NCBI RefSeq assembly: GCF_029504655.1
Contig: NZ_JAQFIL010000001.1
Span: forward strand, 6,515,001 to 6,579,000
Reading direction: 5' to 3'
From: Catalinimonas alkaloidigena
GTDB taxonomy: Bacteria; Bacteroidota; Bacteroidia; Cytophagales; Cyclobacteriaceae
Length of the DNA stretch: 64,000 nt
This document shows, piece after piece, positions 54,990 to 64,000 of the stretch (position 1 is the stretch's first letter; every line of letters starts with the position of its first letter). The notes below the pieces were generated by a model. The model was given only the letters and a program-made list of their open reading frames with translations, searched no databases and was not told the origin of the DNA. Both the position numbers and the translations under genes were made by a program.

Positions 54990-57104
54990 ATGAGAAGCAT
55001 ACGATTTTTTCTGTTGGCAGCCTGGCTTTGTTTAAGTCTCGGTGCTTTCGCGCAAACAACTTATTATGTAGCACCAGAAGGCACTGATGAACCTACCTCC
55101 GGAACAGATGCTACTCCTTTTAAAACTATTGGTTATGCAATAAGTCAACAAAAGGTTGTAAATGGAGATATCCTTCAAATAGCTGCTGGAAATTATACAG
55201 AAGGAAATATTCTGGTTAATAAGTCTCTTACAATTACTGGTTTAGGGCAAAACGTGACCATTACAGGAATAAGCCCTGTGTTGCGAGTTCGTGCCAATGG
55301 TGTAAATATTCAAGGGTTAAACATTTCTCCTGAAACTCCGGAAAATAGTGTTGGAATTTTATTTGAAAGCACAGGTTCGGAAGGTATAGATAATGCGATT
55401 ATCCAACAAAATACTATTTCTGGCTTTACATCAGGAATTGTATTTCAAAATGCCGCACTGGTCAATAATCTGAACGTTGTAAACAATATTATCACGGATA
55501 ATACCAATGGCATATTAGCCAATCAGGGAGTACAGTTTTTGGGCACCTCCGCCATCACCGAGAACAATCTGGCAGGCAACGGAACAGCGATCGTCAATAA
55601 TTCTACTGTGCCTAACAATAATAACCTTATCAATGCCACTGCCAACTGGTGGGGGGCTGCCGGCGCACCGAGTGTCACTTTAGAAATCAACGATGTCAAC
55701 AGGGTAATCTACTCTCCCTGGCTTCGTGATGGTGCAGATGACAGTGATGAGAATGAAGGGTTTCAATCCTCTTTTGCAGACCTGGGGGTTCGGAGAACAG
55801 CCACTAATCTGGATGCGCTCACCGAGGCCAATGATCTTATTGCAGCCGAGGGTAGTATTACATTATATCCCTCGCAGGTAAACGCTGACCAGACGTATGA
55901 AGGTATCACCATCGATAAAAATATTACGTTTGAAACTACCACTAATGATCCTTTGCCTATAGAAAGCATTTCTACAGGCAGTGGTTCTATAGAGATAGAA
56001 GGCCCCCTGAAAGTGAATGCGCTGGTGTTGGGAGATGGAAACATCGTGGTCAGCGGAAGTAACGTACTTACATTGAATGAGGGTGCAAGCATTACAGAAA
56101 ATGGCTCAGGGCAATTCCTAGGAGAGATAAAAACTGAAGATTTTACCCTCGAAGCAGGAAATGATTTGAACCTGTTGGGAGTAAGCATCTCATCAGGAGC
56201 GGAGGACCTGAGTAACATCACCATTTCAAGAAAAACTGGAGATAATGCTGTTGCAGAAGTAGATAACGCTCGCTCAATACAGGTAATGTGGGATATTAAT
56301 GTCCCTAACCAGGAGAACATCAGCCCCAGGACACTGACTTTTTCGTGGGAGAATACTTATGATGGGACTATGGATTTTTCCAACAATAAGGCGGTTGTCT
56401 GGAAAAGAACTGCTTCGGGTGAGCCTTGGCAGTTAGTCGAGGAGACTTCAGTTTCCACAACAGATAACATAAGAACGGTGGAAGTGAACAACATAAGCTC
56501 TTTTTCAGAGTGGGTCATCACTGATGAAGATAACCCCCTCCCCGTAGAGCTTACTTATTTCTCTGCTTCTTTGCTGGAGCCTCATGTGGAGCTAAACTGG
56601 GAGACGGCTTCTGAAATCAATTCTGACTTCTTCGCTATTGAGCGTAGCGAAAACGGTAAGGACTTTAAAGAAATTGGCCAGCTCAAAGCTGCCGGTGACT
56701 CAGACATTCCTCTTCAGTATAGCTATATAGATGAGCAAGCCAGTAAGCGGTTTAGTGGCTCCGTATTTTATCGTCTGCGTACCGTAGACTTTGATGGTTC
56801 CTTTGAATATTCTGACATCACTACAGTCACGCTCTCCGATGATGATATTCCTATGATTACCGCCTTTGCCCGCGAAGGGCAGCAAAGCCTCAAACTCTTT
56901 ACCCGTGCTATTGAGCCCGGCGATTATCGCGTATGGGTCACTGACCTCAGCGGACGCAAAATTTTTGAGCAGGATTTACAGCTTTTGCCTAAAGAATCAT
57001 ACGAAGTGAGCGTAGGAAATCTGTCGCAATCTATCTACCTCATTCGCTGCGAAGGCAGGCAACTAGCATTGTCCAACAAATTCAGGGTAGAAGAAATAGA
57101 TTAA
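54990..57104 (+). CDS. Secreted beta-helix protein with type IX-type C-terminal domain
   Basis: The 704-residue protein has a signal peptide (FFLLAAWLCLSLGAFA, cut before Gln). Residues about 20-240 have parallel beta-helix character with repeated Asn/Ile/Val-rich turns (LTITGLGQNVTITGISPVLR, VNIQGLNISPETPENSVGIL) like DUF1565/pectate-lyase proteins. A long linker with a beta-sandwich-like part follows (PVELTYFSASLLEPHVELNW), then a C-terminal domain of about 75 residues (GDYRVWVTDLSGRKIFEQDL, VGNLSQSIYLIRCEGRQLAL) that resembles type IX sorting domains. No catalytic residues of a lyase could be identified. Promoter and operon partners are not evident. Confidence 0.8.
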   Translation: MRSIRFFLLAAWLCLSLGAFAQTTYYVAPEGTDEPTSGTDATPFKTIGYAISQQKVVNGDILQIAAGNYTEGNILVNKSLTITGLGQNVTITGISPVLRVRANGVNIQGLNISPETPENSVGILFESTGSEGIDNAIIQQNTISGFTSGIVFQNAALVNNLNVVNNIITDNTNGILANQGVQFLGTSAITENNLAGNGTAIVNNSTVPNNNNLINATANWWGAAGAPSVTLEINDVNRVIYSPWLRDGADDSDENEGFQSSFADLGVRRTATNLDALTEANDLIAAEGSITLYPSQVNADQTYEGITIDKNITFETTTNDPLPIESISTGSGSIEIEGPLKVNALVLGDGNIVVSGSNVLTLNEGASITENGSGQFLGEIKTEDFTLEAGNDLNLLGVSISSGAEDLSNITISRKTGDNAVAEVDNARSIQVMWDINVPNQENISPRTLTFSWENTYDGTMDFSNNKAVVWKRTASGEPWQLVEETSVSTTDNIRTVEVNNISSFSEWVITDEDNPLPVELTYFSASLLEPHVELNWETASEINSDFFAIERSENGKDFKEIGQLKAAGDSDIPLQYSYIDEQASKRFSGSVFYRLRTVDFDGSFEYSDITTVTLSDDDIPMITAFAREGQQSLKLFTRAIEPGDYRVWVTDLSGRKIFEQDLQLLPKESYEVSVGNLSQSIYLIRCEGRQLALSNKFRVEEID

Positions 57105-57137
57105 ACACATTTCCCGCTGATTTTGAGGTGATAAAGA

Positions 57138-57168
57138 TTGGAATCCAAATGCTAATCTTCTATTTTTG
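57138..57168 (+). promoter_or_regulatory. Promoter of atpD-atpC
   Basis: TTG at 57138-57140 and TATTTTTG at 57161-57168 are separated by 20 bases; the predicted transcript starts near 57174, 36 bases before the atpD start codon. Confidence 0.7.
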
Positions 57169-57206
57169 CGACCTTGAATCAGAAAGTTCATCTAACCTTA
57201 TATTGA

Positions 57207-58715
<1,509 letters not shown>

Positions 58716-58725
58716 ATTAGGTATC

Positions 58726-58767
58726 AGAGATTAGGTTTTAGGGATTGACTACTAAAACCCAATCTCT
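58726..58767. repeat. Hairpin between atpD and atpC
   Basis: AGAGATTAGGTTTTAG (58726-58741) and CTAAAACCCAATCTCT (58752-58767) pair over 15 of 16 positions around a 10-base loop. No T-tract follows. It may stabilise the upstream mRNA or modulate atpC expression. Confidence 0.6.
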
Positions 58768-58788
58768 AAGCCCCAAAACCCAGAATTT

Positions 58789-59031
58789 ATGCATTTGACG
58801 ATCATTACTCCTGATAAGCAAATTTTTAACGGTGAGGTAGAGATGGCTACATTTCCCGGAAGCGATGGCTCTTTTCAGGTATTGAAAGACCACGCCCCCT
58901 TAGTAAGCTCATTGGGAAAAGGGGATGTTAGTTATCGTACAAAGGAGACCACTTCTAATATTTATGTAGAAGGTGGCGTTGTAGAAGTGCTCAACAATAA
59001 CATTACTGTATTGGCTGAGAAAGCATCCTGA
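58789..59031 (+). CDS. atpC: ATP synthase F1 subunit epsilon, short form
   Basis: The 80-residue protein is the N-terminal beta-sandwich of epsilon only: MHLTIITPDKQIFNGEVEMA, then FPGSDGSFQVLKDHAPLVSS, then YVEGGVVEVLNNNITVLAE. The C-terminal two-helix domain, which inhibits ATP hydrolysis in other bacteria, is absent. This short form fits what I expect of Bacteroidetes. It couples F1 to the c-ring. A terminator follows at 59058-59087. Confidence 0.93.
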   Translation: MHLTIITPDKQIFNGEVEMATFPGSDGSFQVLKDHAPLVSSLGKGDVSYRTKETTSNIYVEGGVVEVLNNNITVLAEKAS

Positions 59032-59057
59032 TACAAAGATTACTGATTTAGATTGGA

Positions 59058-59087
59058 AGCGGGCTCTGGAGAGGGTTCGCTTTTTTT
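59058..59087 (+). terminator. Intrinsic terminator of atpD-atpC
   Basis: AGCGGGCTCT and AGGGTTCGCT pair over ten positions (several G-T) around a 4-base loop, followed by seven T. The end overlaps the stop codon of the convergent gene on the minus strand. Confidence 0.8.
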
Positions 59088-59406
59088 ATGATACCTGCTT
59101 GTTTTTCACAAAGAGTCTGCCGATATGATTCAGCATCCTTTTTTCAAATGCCCAGAAAAAACGAAACTGACCAAATATAAAACCATAGGCCAACAAGACT
59201 AACTGATAAACAGGTAGAATAGTGAGCAGATAATAAGGTACTTTAACCCAGGGTGATGTATTCTCTGTTATGCCCGCCAAATCATACAAAGGCTGCTTCA
59301 GGAACATGACGGTAAAACCGGTACAGGCAAACACTATCAGGATGATAATCACCTGCCAGATGCTTTTTACTTCCCAGCGATCCTGTAATTTTTTGAGCCA
59401 GCTCAT
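59086..59406 (-). CDS. Small membrane protein (DUF6787-like)
   Basis: The product of 106 residues starts MSWLKKLQDRWEVKSIWQV and has two membrane segments (VIIILIVFACTGFTVMFL and LLTILPVYQLVLLAYGFIFG), with FFWAFEKRMLNHIGRLF near the end. The layout resembles a Bacteroidetes membrane family that I know as DUF6787, which is sometimes mislabelled as Lgt; the name is from memory. The start at 59406 is preferred over an upstream Met since the intervening 26 residues have no family-like sequence. It faces atpC and lies downstream of the pseudouridine synthase gene. Function unknown. Confidence 0.6.
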   Translation of the reverse strand: MSWLKKLQDRWEVKSIWQVIIILIVFACTGFTVMFLKQPLYDLAGITENTSPWVKVPYYLLTILPVYQLVLLAYGFIFGQFRFFWAFEKRMLNHIGRLFVKNKQVS

Positions 59407-59491
59407 ATCATTTAGTTTTTGAGTAGTAATTTTTGTACAAACAAGAATTATCACAATATCATTCTGTGCTGAAAAGATACCCAATAATTAT

Positions 59492-60175
59492 TTAAACCAG
59501 ATGTTGAAAGGGTTGCCAGTAGGCTGTATCCGGGAGCGGTGCGTCAAAATGTACTTTTTCTTTTTTGACCGGATGTACGAAGCTTAGGCTACGGGCATGC
59601 AGGGCAATATTCTGATCAGAATTAGGTTCCGGATAGCCGTATTTGAGATCTCCTTTGATAGCACAACCCATTGCTGCCAGCTGTACCCTGATCTGGTGGG
59701 ACCTGCCGGTTAATGGCTTCACTTCCAGCAAATAATCATCTTTTTGCTGCGCCTTCAGCGCATAGTCAAGTTCTGCTTTTTTACTTTCGGCCACTTCTTT
59801 ATTAAAGGGCTTAGTTACATTACGACTACTGTCTTTCCTTAGCCAATGAACCAATTTACCTTCAGGAGATTCAGGCCTACGAGAAACCACTGCCCAGTAT
59901 ATTTTTTGAACTTCTTTCTTCTGGAAAAGCTGGTTCATGCGGGTAAGTGCTTTGGAAGTACGAGCCATTACCACCACACCGCTTACTGGCCTATCCAGGC
60001 GATGAACTACGCCCAGAAAGACCGCACCGGGCTTATTATACTTTTTTTTGAGATAGTTTTTACCCGCTTCTACCAATGGCTTATCTCCGGTAATATCACC
60101 CTGCACCAGACTGCCAGCCCGCTTATTAACGACCAGCAGATGGTTATCTTCGTACAAAATATCCAGTTTCAGCAT
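59492..60175 (-). CDS. RluA-family pseudouridine synthase
   Basis: The 227-residue enzyme isomerises uridine in RNA. It has the catalytic motif HRLDRPVSGVVVMARTSKAL with the essential Asp, followed by KIYWAVVSRRP, PLTGRSHQIRVQLA and CAIKGDLKYG. It lacks an N-terminal S4 RNA-binding domain, as in the shorter Bacteroidetes members, so the target (rRNA or tRNA position) cannot be predicted. It is followed by the small membrane protein gene after 85 bases. Confidence 0.93.
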   Translation of the reverse strand: MLKLDILYEDNHLLVVNKRAGSLVQGDITGDKPLVEAGKNYLKKKYNKPGAVFLGVVHRLDRPVSGVVVMARTSKALTRMNQLFQKKEVQKIYWAVVSRRPESPEGKLVHWLRKDSSRNVTKPFNKEVAESKKAELDYALKAQQKDDYLLEVKPLTGRSHQIRVQLAAMGCAIKGDLKYGYPEPNSDQNIALHARSLSFVHPVKKEKVHFDAPLPDTAYWQPFQHLV

Positions 60176-60224
60176 CAGGTGTGAAACTACAAAAAAAATA
60201 AGCCTACAGGGAATACTAATTACG

Positions 60225-60737
60225 CTATTTCAGCTTTTTGCACTCCACCTTTGCCGCATTCTTCCAGCAGCATTTTTCTGTGTCGTATATTAACAAATGG
60301 CAAAGCTCCGGACGGGCTATCATGCTATTGAAATACAAGCGCTGGGAAATTTTTTCGCCACAACTATTGGTAATTGAGGTTTCAAAAGATTCTCCATCAG
60401 GAGTGAATGAGCCAATAAAGTCAAAATATCCGCCCTGTTTATCTGTCCACATGTGATGCCAGGTATCAGTGCGAGTCTGATACTTGCTTAGCCCTCTCCC
60501 TTTAACTCCCAGTTCTTTGATATTTAGCTCTTCCTGCAATAAGTTTTTCCCTTCCATTATTTTCACCTCACTTTTCATAGTCACCGCCTCATACCGGCTG
60601 TGATATTTGATGAGCCACTTACCTGTTTTAAGGCTGAACAGCCTATCAGCCAAGTTTTCGTAAGACCGGTGCTCAGCAAGAGAAAACAGATGAGGACCTG
60701 CGATAGCGGAGAAAATCAGGCTGGTCAAGGTCATCAC
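60225..60737 (-). CDS. DUF1579-like protein, diverged paralogue
   Basis: The 170-residue product has a hydrophobic N-terminus (MTLTSLIFSAIAGPHLFSLA) without a clear signal cleavage site. The middle, KGRGLSKYQTRTDTWHHMWT followed by DKQGGYFDFIGSFTP, aligns with the upstream gene (KGMSLSVYNPRSQQWHQAWT followed by DNQGSYFNFIGEV), but the C-terminal third has lost the matching Trp-rich strands and ends in Cys/Lys-rich residues. It may be a decaying copy. Its start overlaps the upstream gene's stop (ATGA), so it is translationally coupled. Ligand and function unknown. Confidence 0.7.
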   Translation of the reverse strand: MMTLTSLIFSAIAGPHLFSLAEHRSYENLADRLFSLKTGKWLIKYHSRYEAVTMKSEVKIMEGKNLLQEELNIKELGVKGRGLSKYQTRTDTWHHMWTDKQGGYFDFIGSFTPDGESFETSITNSCGEKISQRLYFNSMIARPELCHLLIYDTEKCCWKNAAKVECKKLK

Positions 60738-61270
60738 TCACTAACTATTCGCCTCTCATAATGAATCTGCCACCTTTGTTTCCAGCTATCTCCTCCATCG
60801 TCTGAAGCCTCCCAGGTCCAGAGCAGGCTATCCTCTTCAATGTTAGAGAAAACCATCCTGAGAATCATTTTTCCCCCTTCCGGAGTAGAGGTTTCCATTG
60901 AGAAAATGCGCGTATCGCCTTCCACTTCACCTATGAAATTAAAATAACTCCCCTGATTGTCCGTCCAGGCCTGATGCCATTGCTGAGAACGGGGGTTGTA
61001 CACCGAAAGGCTCATCCCCTTGAGCGGGACTTCTTCTTTTTCACTGTATGACTCAAAGTTTTCCTGTATCACTTTTCCGTCCAGAATTTTGACAATACGA
61101 TTGTAGCCTGTGCTTACACTGCCATCTTCATGATACCATTTGAGGTTCCACTCACCCAGCCAGAAATCAAAATAATTCTCAGGAGCGAGTGCTTGGTCAA
61201 TGGCAAACGAGCTATGGCTAATAAGAGAAAAGAAGAAGATTAGTTGAAACAGTAGGGGTGACTTTTTCAT
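60734..61270 (-). CDS. DUF1579-like secreted protein
   Basis: The 178-residue protein has a signal peptide (LLFQLIFFFSLISHSSFA). The mature part is a single beta-rich domain with repeated Trp and Asp: DFWLGEWNLKWYHEDGS, KGMSLSVYNPRSQQWHQAWT, DNQGSYFNFIGEVEGD and LWTWEASDDGGDSWKQRWQI. This fits the DUF1579-like lipocalin-type fold seen in many exported proteins of unknown function. It is followed by the paralogue with a four-base overlap. This is one exception in the window to the Gln-after-cleavage pattern. Confidence 0.78.
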   Translation of the reverse strand: MKKSPLLFQLIFFFSLISHSSFAIDQALAPENYFDFWLGEWNLKWYHEDGSVSTGYNRIVKILDGKVIQENFESYSEKEEVPLKGMSLSVYNPRSQQWHQAWTDNQGSYFNFIGEVEGDTRIFSMETSTPEGGKMILRMVFSNIEEDSLLWTWEASDDGGDSWKQRWQIHYERRIVSE

Positions 61271-61377
61271 AGCAACAAAAATTCATTTACTCCAAAATGC
61301 CATGAAAAGAGTAATTTTAAGTACTTCCCGATAGGATTAGACTCTTTTTTCATTCCAAGTTTGTGGCGCCGACGCTC

Positions 61378-61425
61378 GCTGTGGCAATACCACAGCCCTC
61401 TTTCAGGAGTTGTACCCTAGTACAA
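61378..61425. repeat. Two adjacent small hairpins in the gap before the AraC gene
   Basis: GCTGTGG-CAATA-CCACAGC (61378-61396) and TTGTAC-CCTA-GTACAA (61410-61425) are perfect 7-bp and 6-bp hairpins in a GC-rich stretch of about 60 bases within an AT-rich gap. No T-tract follows. The sequence GGCGCCGACGCTCG just before it adds to the local GC-richness. Confidence 0.5.
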
Positions 61426-61433
61426 GCCCCACG

Positions 61434-62576
61434 CTAGTTAAGCTGGCGTTGAAGTTTCAGTTGCTGTTTACGGTAACGCTTAGGTGAAGTGCCTGTCATT
61501 TTCCTGAACGCATTGTAGAAAGATGCTTTGGTATTGAAGCCTGCTTCAAAGGCCACTGCTAAAATCTTGAGTTCACGGTAATCAGCATCTGCCAGTATTC
61601 GCTGCGCTTCCTCTACCCGATAGCGATTCACAAAGTCTGAAAAAGTAAGTCCCAATTGCCCATTGATTATTTGAGAAAGGTGGTGGCGGGAAACCTCTAA
61701 CTTACCAGCCAGATCGCCCAGCTTGAGCTCAGGGGACAAATAGGGTCTCTCAAGCTTCATGTATTGCAGTAACTGTTCAGTATAAACTTCCGCTTCTTCC
61801 GTACTTAGCCCGGATTTAACATACTTCTGAGCAGCTTCTTCCGCATAACCGGTAATGACCTCAGGCTGGCGATAACCCATATAGCCTACCATGTAAATAA
61901 ATATCGTCATGGAAGCCGAAATGGCGTAGTCATATACGATACTAAAATCAATGGTATAGACGAGCAGGTAATAGCTCAGGAAGCTAAGGGTAAAGCCCAG
62001 ATAGCAAAATGCTGATTTACGCATCCACCCTATTCTTCTATCGGTAAATTTATCTCCGCTAAGCCTCACTTGTTGCTGCTTACTGAGGTAGATAAAGAGG
62101 TAAATGCAGTACGCTAACACATGCGCATTTAGCAATATTACCCTAAAAAACATTGTCTGTCTGCTGTATAATATATCGGTTACGGCCTGGTTTAGTACCG
62201 AGGTATCTGCATTAAAGTAGATAGGGGCATACCATATCAGTACCAAGGTAAAGGGCAGGTAGTGGAGCCAGTCTTTTCGTTCAAACTTTCTTCCGTTGAG
62301 TCTGTGGAAGTATCCTAAAAACAATGGACCAATTAACATAGGGAAAAGTAAAACGATACCAAATGCCCTGTGTATAAGGTTTATGTACTGTGTCCAGTAG
62401 GCTACGTAATACACCAAAGAAATGGCAAATAGTAGCATGATTGCTGCCAGTAAGCGATTGGCCGACTGACGGCCTTTCTTATGGAAATAAATTACCCACG
62501 AAAGAAACAGCCCGTGTGCTGCCGCAAACAGAAAGATGATTGTCCAGTGGTCTAATGAGGGGGATGAGGGGTTCAT
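61434..62576 (-). CDS. Membrane-anchored AraC-family transcriptional regulator
   Basis: The 380-residue protein has seven or so membrane segments in the first 240 residues (for example IIFLFAAAHGLFLSWVIYFH, LLAAIMLLFAISLVYYVAYW, LPFTLVLIWYAPIYFN) and a C-terminal AraC-type DNA-binding domain (about 265-375) with LGDLAGKLEVSRHHLSQIIN and AVAFEAGFNTKASFYNAFRK followed by TGTSPKRYR, the two helix-turn-helix units. It belongs to a frequent Bacteroidetes type with an N-terminal membrane sensor in place of a sugar-binding domain. Target and signal are unknown. It is transcribed toward the DUF1579 pair. Confidence 0.92.
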   Translation of the reverse strand: MNPSSPSLDHWTIIFLFAAAHGLFLSWVIYFHKKGRQSANRLLAAIMLLFAISLVYYVAYWTQYINLIHRAFGIVLLFPMLIGPLFLGYFHRLNGRKFERKDWLHYLPFTLVLIWYAPIYFNADTSVLNQAVTDILYSRQTMFFRVILLNAHVLAYCIYLFIYLSKQQQVRLSGDKFTDRRIGWMRKSAFCYLGFTLSFLSYYLLVYTIDFSIVYDYAISASMTIFIYMVGYMGYRQPEVITGYAEEAAQKYVKSGLSTEEAEVYTEQLLQYMKLERPYLSPELKLGDLAGKLEVSRHHLSQIINGQLGLTFSDFVNRYRVEEAQRILADADYRELKILAVAFEAGFNTKASFYNAFRKMTGTSPKRYRKQQLKLQRQLN

Positions 62577-62693
62577 TTCACATAAGCTTAAAACTTAATG
62601 TAATCAATCTCCCACAGAAAATAAAGATTTCTCCTTCTCCGGTATGCTTGGTAAAAAGAGGGCCGCCAGAAGTTTACAGCATTTCTATTTTGA

Positions 62694-62726
62694 CAAAAAA
62701 AACTGCTTCCCTGAGAGAAGCAGTTT
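62694..62726 (-). terminator. Intrinsic terminator of the DUF4168 gene
   Basis: AAACTGCTTC and GAAGCAGTTT form a perfect 10-bp stem around a 7-base loop; on the minus strand eight T follow. Confidence 0.88.
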
Positions 62727-62751
62727 GGTGTTTCTTAATAAAAACTGATAA

Positions 62752-63261
62752 TTAGTTTTGACTTTGCTCTTCCTCTATCAGTTTGGTAATCTGCTCCTGC
62801 ACTTTAGGGCTGTTCTGATAAGCCATCATAATTTGACGGTACTCATTAAATTCCATGCCCTCTTCCTCTACAGCGGCGGCGATTTCCGATTGTGTTTCTC
62901 TTTGTACAGCCATCACCTTTTGTGCTGCTTCATTGAAAGTGGCCATCTCCTCAGCAGAAGCTTCCGCATCAGCTTGTGGGTCTTGCTGAGCAGTAGCAAT
63001 CTCATTGAAGCGGTTCACATCCATATCCGTTTCCTCTATGGCCTGCATCATTTTCTGTTCAGCGGCCTGCTGCACCTGCACCACGCTTTTGTTAGCCTGT
63101 ATAAAAGTTTTTAATTCTTCATCGGTAAAATCTTCTTTCACCGGCTGTTGTTGGGCAGCACCAGGCAAGCCCTGTGCATGCACAAGATCTGCCGAACTAA
63201 TCATCAAGACAGAAAGGGTCGCGCATAAGCATGCAAAAAATTTACTCTTCATAGTTTTCAT
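62752..63261 (-). CDS. DUF4168-containing exported protein
   Basis: The 169-residue protein has a signal peptide (FFACLCATLSVLMISSADLV followed by HAQ), with a predicted cut before Gln, then a Gln/Glu-rich helical domain in two similar halves: FTDEELKTFIQANKSVVQVQ with MDVNRFNEIATAQQ, and MATFNEAAQKVMAVQRETQS with MEFNEYRQIMMAYQ. This fits DUF4168, a periplasmic helical family. Each half has about 55 residues and looks like an internal duplication. A strong terminator follows. Function unknown. Confidence 0.85.
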   Translation of the reverse strand: MKTMKSKFFACLCATLSVLMISSADLVHAQGLPGAAQQQPVKEDFTDEELKTFIQANKSVVQVQQAAEQKMMQAIEETDMDVNRFNEIATAQQDPQADAEASAEEMATFNEAAQKVMAVQRETQSEIAAAVEEEGMEFNEYRQIMMAYQNSPKVQEQITKLIEEEQSQN

Positions 63262-63429
63262 ACGATAGTATTATTTATTCCAAAAATTTGTACCTGAAAG
63301 TACTAAAGATTAACCTGACACTTGCCAATTGTTTTCAAAAAAATTGTATTTCTCTCATATTATTTGAAATTTTCAAATAATATGCTTGAATTCTACAATT
63401 AACTTTCAGCGCAAAGACTAACTATAAAT

Positions 63430-64000
63430 TTAATATTCAGAGGTGAAGTGGAAGTCAATATCAGGGAAATTATCCTGTACCATTTGCAGCCAGGCCTTGG
63501 TTTCAGCCATAAACACATACTTACCTTCTTTATCTTTGGCAATGTAGCGTTCTTTGGAACGGATAAACTCTCTCAGCTTTTTTGGGTCTTTACTACTGAT
63601 CCAGCAGGCTTTGTAAAGGTTGATAGGCTGAAACGTACATTTTGCACCATACTCATGCAAAAGACGATACTGGATCACATCAAACTGCAGCACTCCTACG
63701 GTGCCCACTACTCTTCTGGAGCCCATCTCGTAAGTAAATAGCTGTGCCACACCTTCGTCCATCAGCTGGTTCAGTCCTTTATCCAACTGCTTGGTTTTCA
63801 TGGCATCCTGATTAATCACTTCTTTGAAAATCTCGGGAGAAAAACTTGGAATCCCTTTAAAAGTACCTTTTTCCCCTTCAGTAAGGGTATCTCCTATTTT
63901 CAGGTTACCGGTATCATAAAGGCCCACGATATCACCGGGAAAGGCTTCCTCTATGATTTCCTTGTCCTGTGCCATAAAGGCAGTTACGTTAGAAAACTTA
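63430..64000 (-). CDS. prfC: Peptide chain release factor 3, C-terminal part
   Basis: The reading frame is open to the end of the window, so the N-terminal GTPase domain lies outside it. The visible part is the end of domain II and all of domain III of RF3: EAFPGDIVGLYDTGNLKIGD, LTEGEKGTFKGIPSFSPEIF, GVAQLFTYEMGSRRVVGTVG, VLQFDVIQYRLLHEYGAKCT and FMAETKAWLQMVQDNFPDID. RF3 recycles RF1/RF2 after termination. The short spacing and clear domain order make the identification firm. The DUF4168 gene follows after 168 bases in the same direction. Confidence 0.95.
   Translation of the reverse strand, partial: KFSNVTAFMAQDKEIIEEAFPGDIVGLYDTGNLKIGDTLTEGEKGTFKGIPSFSPEIFKEVINQDAMKTKQLDKGLNQLMDEGVAQLFTYEMGSRRVVGTVGVLQFDVIQYRLLHEYGAKCTFQPINLYKACWISSKDPKKLREFIRSKERYIAKDKEGKYVFMAETKAWLQMVQDNFPDIDFHFTSEY

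Overview
The window comes from a member of the Bacteroidota, most likely order Cytophagales. The evidence is a SusC/SusD pair, FG-GAP/ASPIC-UnbV surface lipoproteins, a secreted protein with a type IX-type C-terminal domain, many lipoproteins with acidic residues after the lipobox cysteine, promoters of the TTG-N18-20-TAnnTTTG type, near absence of Shine-Dalgarno sequences, and atpD-atpC separated from the other ATP synthase genes. Composition looks even. Apart from one insertion sequence this is ordinary chromosomal DNA rather than an island.

Layout. 1-9.9 kb: end of a Gfo/Idh/MocA oxidoreductase, small lipoproteins, a phosphodiesterase, tadA, uvrB, aroE, a solitary hisA-like gene lacking a canonical catalytic Asp, a BNR-repeat lipoprotein and a UbiA prenyltransferase. 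10.2-15.5 kb: methionine synthase encoded by two genes, followed exactly at its stop codon by a 1433-bp ISL3/ISAon1-type insertion sequence with an 8-bp target duplication and a broken transposase. 15.9-21.3 kb: a 1786-residue CheB-CheR-PAS-histidine kinase-receiver protein. 21.5-26.4 kb: a leftward cluster nrnA, FKBP, FKBP, rdgB, udk, ktrA. 26.7-32.7 kb: an Nfu scaffold gene, an unlisted 59-residue membrane protein, and the rimP-nusA-infB operon with a terminator-like hairpin in its leader.

32.9-40.8 kb: a glutaminyl-cyclase-like lipoprotein, rfbA, then the cytochrome c maturation genes ccmB-ccmC-ccmD-ccmE-ccmF, where CcmE has the CxxxY haem-binding variant, followed by a multiply frameshifted lgt pseudogene. 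41-54.4 kb: a PAP2/vanadium haloperoxidase-like lipoprotein, a small lipoprotein, two tandem 1128-residue FG-GAP/ASPIC-UnbV lipoproteins, and SusD and SusC, all leftward. 55-59 kb: a secreted beta-helix protein, then atpD and atpC. 59-64 kb: a small membrane protein, an RluA-type pseudouridine synthase, two tandem DUF1579-like paralogues, a membrane AraC regulator, a DUF4168 protein and the C-terminal part of release factor 3.

How the parts connect. rimP-nusA-infB form one transcription/translation operon; the ccm genes carry haem to the cell surface for cytochrome c assembly; susCD with the FG-GAP proteins form a likely outer-membrane uptake locus of unknown substrate. Several exported proteins have Gln directly after the predicted signal-peptidase I site, and a glutaminyl-cyclase candidate is encoded in the same window. 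I saw no CRISPR array, tRNA, rRNA, prophage or defence system, and no clearly undescribed multi-gene system. The most unusual items are the IS sitting on the metH stop codon, the decayed lgt copy, the HisA paralogue, the leader hairpin of rimP and the small membrane protein at 27.4-27.6 kb.
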